In this document: positions 60,756-64,000 of the stretch, one piece after another
Layout: each line of letters opens with the position of its first letter
Numbering within the stretch: the stretch's first letter is position 1
Made by a program: the position numbers and the translations under genes
Assembly (NCBI GenBank): GCA_035765775.1
Contig: DASTWV010000026.1
Location: forward strand, 56,535-120,534
DNA length: 64,000 bases
Origin: Actinomycetota bacterium
Lineage (GTDB): Bacteria > Actinomycetota > CADDZG01 > JAHWKV01 > JAOPZY01
Direction of reading: 5' to 3'
The notes under the pieces: model-generated
What the model was told of the DNA's origin: nothing
Database searches by the model: none
The model's input: the letters and a program-made list of their open reading frames with translations, nothing else

Positions 60756-61582
60756 GACTCCCCCGCCGGGTCCGGCTCGGGGTGGGCGGCCGCCGGCTCG
60801 GGCTCCTTGGCCGCCGGCTCCGCCTCCGCCGCTCCGGCCGCGGCAGCCGCCTTCGCCTTGGCCTCCTGCTCGGCGATGAACTTGGGCCGGGTCGGCACCT
60901 GGGGCGTCCACGGCTTCACCGCGCGCAGCTCGTCCAGCATCCCCTTGATCCGCTCCATCAGCACGTCCGAGACCTCGTGCCAGGCGTCCCGGTCGTCCTC
61001 CCGGCCCGCCCAGGGGGCCATCGAGATCGGCTCCCCGAAGCGCACCCAGACCTCCTGGCGCGGGCGGAGGTGGACCCCGAGGTGCTTGGTCCAGATCCAC
61101 TGCCCGCCCCAGGTGGCGGCGGGGATGATCGGCTGCCCGGCGGCAAGGGCCAGCCGGGCAGTGCCGGTCTTCGGCTTGCCCAGCGCCAGATCGGGCGTCG
61201 TGGTGGTCGTGCCCTCGGGGAACACGACCACCGCCTCGCCGCCCCGCAGGGCCTCCTCGGCGTGCACCAGCGACTGGGGCGCATCCCGGGTCCCCCGGAC
61301 CACCGGGATCTGCCCCAGGCCGTGCAGCGCCGCCCCGATGACCGGCACCTTGAAGAGGCTGGACTTGGTGAGGAAGCGGGGCCGGCGGCCCGCCCGGTGC
61401 ACCGCGTAGGCCACCGACAGCCCGTCGAGGTAGGAGATGTGGTTCGAGGCGACCAGCGCCGGCCCGGCGCGGGGCACGTGCTCCAGACCCTCCAGGTGCC
61501 AGCGGAAGTACACCCGCAGCCCGGGGGCCAGCGTCACCTCCCCGAGGGCATAGACGGGCTCGCGCCTGCGAGCGGCGGGCAT
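60752..61582 (-). CDS. plsC: 1-acyl-sn-glycerol-3-phosphate acyltransferase (PlsC type)
   Basis: 276 residues. Adds the second acyl chain in phosphatidate synthesis. The catalytic NHISYLD (H-x4-D) and the FPEGTT acyl-acceptor motif are present with an AALRGGEAVVV-type strand between. The last 45 residues are an Ala/Glu/Lys/Pro-rich tail. Supplies the substrate of CdsA encoded elsewhere in the window. Confidence 0.93.
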   Translation of the reverse strand: MPAARRREPVYALGEVTLAPGLRVYFRWHLEGLEHVPRAGPALVASNHISYLDGLSVAYAVHRAGRRPRFLTKSSLFKVPVIGAALHGLGQIPVVRGTRDAPQSLVHAEEALRGGEAVVVFPEGTTTTTPDLALGKPKTGTARLALAAGQPIIPAATWGGQWIWTKHLGVHLRPRQEVWVRFGEPISMAPWAGREDDRDAWHEVSDVLMERIKGMLDELRAVKPWTPQVPTRPKFIAEQEAKAKAAAAAGAAEAEPAAKEPEPAAAHPEPDPAGES

Positions 61583-61598
61583 CGGTGGCCTCCGGTGG

Positions 61599-62828
61599 CT
61601 AGTCGGCAGGCGCAGCGCCGTCGGCAGGTCCCGCCGCGGCCTCGGCGAGCGCCTCCCGGCGCACCCGGTCCAGCACTTCCCGCACGGGCCAGCGGGCGGC
61701 GGCGTGGGACTCGAACGGGCCCACCCGGAAGCGCTGCTTCTTGGCTAGCCGCTCGAGCACCCGCAGGCCGTCGGGGTCCTCCTCGCCGGGCCGGGCTTCG
61801 ATCACCCCGGCAGCGAGCGCCCGGTCCCAGACATCCTGGCCGTAGTCGGTGCGCACGAGGCACATCGTCCAGCCCTTCAGCCCGATGCCGCCGCACGAGA
61901 TGTCGGCGTGCTCGGCGGCGAAGTCCGGGCAGTGGTGGCACCACTCGTTGACGTGCTCCTGGCACTCCTTCAGCGGGATGCGGACGTCGGTGCCGTCCCG
62001 CCGGGTGACGTACACGTCGCCCTTGACGTTGACCTTGGTCACGTCCTCGATCGGCACCCCGTAGCGGCCCTGGACGATGTCGTTAATGAACGGCTCGTAC
62101 TGGAAGGTCTCGTTGCACATGAGCCCGACCACGAACTTGGTCATGCGGCTCCAGCGCTTGATGCCCTCGGTGGCCATCTCCCGGACCGCGGTGGTCTCGC
62201 ATGAAACGCCGATGGTGGCCACCTTCTTGAGCTTCTTCTCGGCGGCCAGCTTGAGGGCCAGGGGGCTGGAGCAATAGGTGTACCGGGAGCCGGAGGCCAG
62301 CTTCAGCTCCTCCGGGGTGGTGGCGACAAAGGGCTCGTCCAGCCACGGCAGGTCCGCCCGGGGCCGGGCGCAGGTGGCGCCGTCGATCTCCCCATTGGCC
62401 AGCATCCAGCCGACGATGGCGGTGACCACGCCCCCGTCCTGGCAGCGGGCGAGGATCTCCGGGTCGGTCGCCCGGCCGAGCATGATCTGCTTGGTGACCC
62501 CCCAGGGCTCGGAGGGGTGCTTGCGCCGCCGCCCGAAGAGGGTGGCCTCGATGGCGTCGAAGTTGGCGTCCAGGCGCAGGCACGCCATGGCGCACAGCGA
62601 GCAGCTCTTCTCCCCGTGCTCGCACTCGCCCGGCCCGCCCTCCGGATCCACCTGGTGGGGCCGGAAGTTCTCCATCTCGATGACGTGGTGCGGGCATGCC
62701 ACGACGCAGGCGGAGCAGGCGGTGCAGATCTCCGTGGATACAATCTCGGCGTAGAGGTTCTTCCAATGCTTGCGTTCCGGTGCTGCCACATCCACTGCCA
62801 CATCCCCCGTCGTCACGTTGTCGGCCAT
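61599..62828 (-). CDS. Coenzyme F420 hydrogenase/dehydrogenase beta-subunit family (FrhB-like) protein
   Basis: 409 residues. The N-terminus carries ferredoxin-like cysteines: Cys35, 38, 41 and 45 (CTACSACVVACP), and Cys69, 76, 79 and 83 (CEHGEKSCSLCAMAC). The rest follows FrhB/FpoF proteins: GGVVTAIVGWMLANGEIDGA, ASGSRYTYCSSPLAL, the CHHCPDF...ADISCGGIG metal segment. These flavoproteins move electrons between reduced F420 and ferredoxin or quinone-side partners. It is divergent from cofC, which makes the F420 precursor, supporting an F420-linked role. The electron partner is not known. Confidence 0.88.
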   Translation of the reverse strand: MADNVTTGDVAVDVAAPERKHWKNLYAEIVSTEICTACSACVVACPHHVIEMENFRPHQVDPEGGPGECEHGEKSCSLCAMACLRLDANFDAIEATLFGRRRKHPSEPWGVTKQIMLGRATDPEILARCQDGGVVTAIVGWMLANGEIDGATCARPRADLPWLDEPFVATTPEELKLASGSRYTYCSSPLALKLAAEKKLKKVATIGVSCETTAVREMATEGIKRWSRMTKFVVGLMCNETFQYEPFINDIVQGRYGVPIEDVTKVNVKGDVYVTRRDGTDVRIPLKECQEHVNEWCHHCPDFAAEHADISCGGIGLKGWTMCLVRTDYGQDVWDRALAAGVIEARPGEEDPDGLRVLERLAKKQRFRVGPFESHAAARWPVREVLDRVRREALAEAAAGPADGAAPAD

Positions 62829-62906
62829 GGTCGAATTCTATACAGACGAAGGGGGTCCCATCCCTATCCCGCACGGCGCCGGGTTTGTCCGGATCGAGAA
62901 TCCCTG

Positions 62907-63536
62907 ATGGATGCCGTCCTGGTCCCGGTGAAGCATCTGGACGCCAGCAAGCTGCGCCTCGACCCGGCCCTCGGGGCGTGGGGCCGGCGCCGGCTGGCCC
63001 TCGCCATGCTGGGCGACGTGCTGAGAGCCGCGGCCCCCTGGCCGATGCGGGTCCTGGTCACCCCGGACGCGGTCGTTGCCGACGTGGCCCGGACGGCGGG
63101 TTGGCAGGTGCTGCACGACCCCGGGCGGGGCCTGAACGCGGCCCTGTGGGCCGGCACGGCCCTGGCGGTGGAGCAGGGTGCGAGCGCGCTGGCGGTCCTG
63201 CCATTCGACGTCCCCCTGGTGTCCCCCGCCGACTTGGAGGCGCTCTTCGCCGCCCGGGCGTCGGTGGTGGTCGTCCCTTCGGAGGATGGCGGCACGGGCG
63301 CCCTGCTGCGCCGCCCGGCCCAAGTGATCGCCACCCGGTTCGGGGAGGCGAGCGCGGCGGCGCACACCGCCGCGGCCCAGGCGGCCGGGGTGGCGGTGGA
63401 GACGCTGCACCTGGCAGGCCTGGCCCTGGACATCGACGACCTGGACGACCTGCGCCGGCTGGCGGCCTCGCCGTCGGAGGCAGCCAGCGCTCGGGTGGCC
63501 CGTGAGCTCCTGTCGGCGGGAGCACCGCCGGGTTAA
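62907..63536 (+). CDS. cofC: 2-phospho-L-lactate (or phosphoenolpyruvate) guanylyltransferase CofC
   Basis: 209 residues. Nucleotidyltransferase fold: AVLVPVKHLDASKLRLDP at the N-terminus (GTP/metal site), VLVTPDAVVADVA, LHDPGRGLNAALWAG, AVLPFDVPLVSPADLEALF with the acidic metal ligand and GGTGALLRRPAQVI. CofC activates 2-phospholactate or PEP for coenzyme F420 assembly. ATG 62907 gives MDAVLVPVK. It shares an upstream region of 78 bases with the divergent frhB-like gene. Confidence 0.88.
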   Translation: MDAVLVPVKHLDASKLRLDPALGAWGRRRLALAMLGDVLRAAAPWPMRVLVTPDAVVADVARTAGWQVLHDPGRGLNAALWAGTALAVEQGASALAVLPFDVPLVSPADLEALFAARASVVVVPSEDGGTGALLRRPAQVIATRFGEASAAAHTAAAQAAGVAVETLHLAGLALDIDDLDDLRRLAASPSEAASARVARELLSAGAPPG

Positions 63537-64000
63537 GCCGGGCGGGCTCCATCCCAGCAGCCCGCCCGGCCCAGGCGACTCCGCCCAGCCCGAGATCCAC
63601 ATTCCAGATCGGATCCCCAACGGCGCAAAACGGTATTGGGAGTTTAGTCAGTGTGGCGCCGGGAAGGATGAAGCAGGATGCTACAGGGTCTGCTTTCTAT
63701 TCATCTGCACCTTTGATCCAAGGAGATATTCAGTATATGGAGATATAGGAGGGTCGGCGCCCGTTCTGGTCATGATATGACAGCTAGGTTTTAGCCCTCC
63801 ACCGTATTCTCGCGATCAGTTCACCGAGGCCTCACGGCTGGTTTCGAGGCCTCTCTAAACCGAAGTTGCTCGCCCCCGGAGCCCAACTTTGGTTCTGACA
63901 AACAGAAATTGGCCTCTAGCGGTCTGAGAATGTAGACACTAAATCCGGCTGGTCGTACCCCGGCCGTGAGAGAATGGGCCATGCCCACAAGGGATGGTCC
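63537..64000. other. Non-coding, less GC-rich stretch at the right edge
   Basis: From about 63610 the base composition becomes clearly more AT-rich than the rest of the window. I find no convincing gene: a 92-codon frame crossing it is mostly antisense or unstructured. GAGGCCTC occurs twice (near 63829 and 63845) and a GGCCTC a third time. An ATG at 63981 opens a frame that runs off the edge after seven codons and cannot be judged. Confidence 0.5.
63858..63894 (+). other. Inverted repeat near the right edge
   Basis: AACCGAAGTTG (63858-63868) and CAACTTTGGTT (63884-63894) pair over 11 positions with one G-T, around a 15-base GC-rich loop. No T tract follows. It could be a terminator for the cofC transcript, an RNA structure or a binding site. 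Confidence 0.4.

Noticed and set aside
63502..63780. 92-codon frame at the right end
   Set aside because: It overlaps the cofC 3' end, has no ribosome site and no protein-like pattern.
1..64000. CRISPR arrays, rRNA genes, insertion sequences and prophage genes
   Set aside because: No regularly spaced repeats, rRNA core sequences, transposase motifs or phage proteins were seen on either strand.

Overview
The window is visibly GC-rich and densely packed, with GC-ending codons, many GTG (some TTG, probably CTG) starts, and 4-base stop/start overlaps between neighbours. Gene order points to an actinobacterium (Actinomycetota): gap-pgk-tpiA-secG; rseP-dxr-cdsA-frr-pyrH-tsf-rpsB next to a WhiG-type sigma factor; dprA-comM-(beta-propeller)-yraN; DUF2469-rnhB-lepB-rplS-trmD-rimM-KH-rpsP-ffh-ftsY-smc-mutM-rnc-rpmF-yceD-coaD-rsmD-recG-rpmB-thiD-thiL-ddl-plsC-cofC. 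Small families that I associate with actinobacteria (DUF2630, DUF2017, DUF2469) and the F420 biosynthesis gene cofC fit this. An FrhB-type F420 flavoprotein, an archaeal-type phosphoglycerate mutase and an HD-GYP/TIG fusion suggest a deep-branching lineage rather than Streptomyces or Mycobacterium, but I cannot name it from sequence alone.

Layout. 1-6.5 kb: a truncated cysteine-cluster protein, an ATP-dependent DNA ligase with two small genes, a glycosyltransferase/membrane-protein pair, a 39-residue small ORF, and a MOSC protein. 6.5-11.5 kb: an O-antigen-ligase-like polymerase with a secreted partner behind a clear promoter and before a clear terminator, then small metabolic and transport genes and tRNA-Leu(GAG). 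11.6-18.5 kb (minus strand): two family-5 solute-binding lipoproteins, secG and the lower-glycolysis operon. 18.7-26.1 kb (minus): isoprenoid, phospholipid and translation genes ending in the sigma factor. 26.4-29.2 kb (plus): a 935-residue HD-GYP protein with five extracytoplasmic IPT/TIG repeats, divergent from the sigma factor. 29.3-34.5 kb (minus): an aldo/keto reductase, DNA-processing genes dprA and comM, a membrane-anchored beta-propeller-like protein, and yraN. 34.5-55.4 kb: translation, secretion, chromosome-segregation and DNA-repair housekeeping genes, almost all minus. 55.5-63.5 kb: thiamine, D-Ala-D-Ala and phospholipid genes, dodecin, a cyclophilin, an AsnC-type domain, and the divergent frhB-like/cofC pair. 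63.5-64 kb: a non-coding, less GC-rich stretch with an inverted repeat.

Most of the window is ordinary housekeeping DNA. Points worth following up are: a 38-bp sequence present twice (36/38 identical) encoding a WYSQGMY peptide core, one copy being a 14-codon ORF followed by a terminator-like hairpin in the comM leader; the sigma factor/HD-GYP-TIG pairing; rimM, which has no usable ATG, GTG or TTG start for its first strand and sits behind a stop-codon context resembling a +1 frameshift site; a ribonuclease HII lacking the arginine of its GRG motif; and two divergent gene pairs whose -10 hexamers overlap and whose start codons both lie 6-7 bases downstream.
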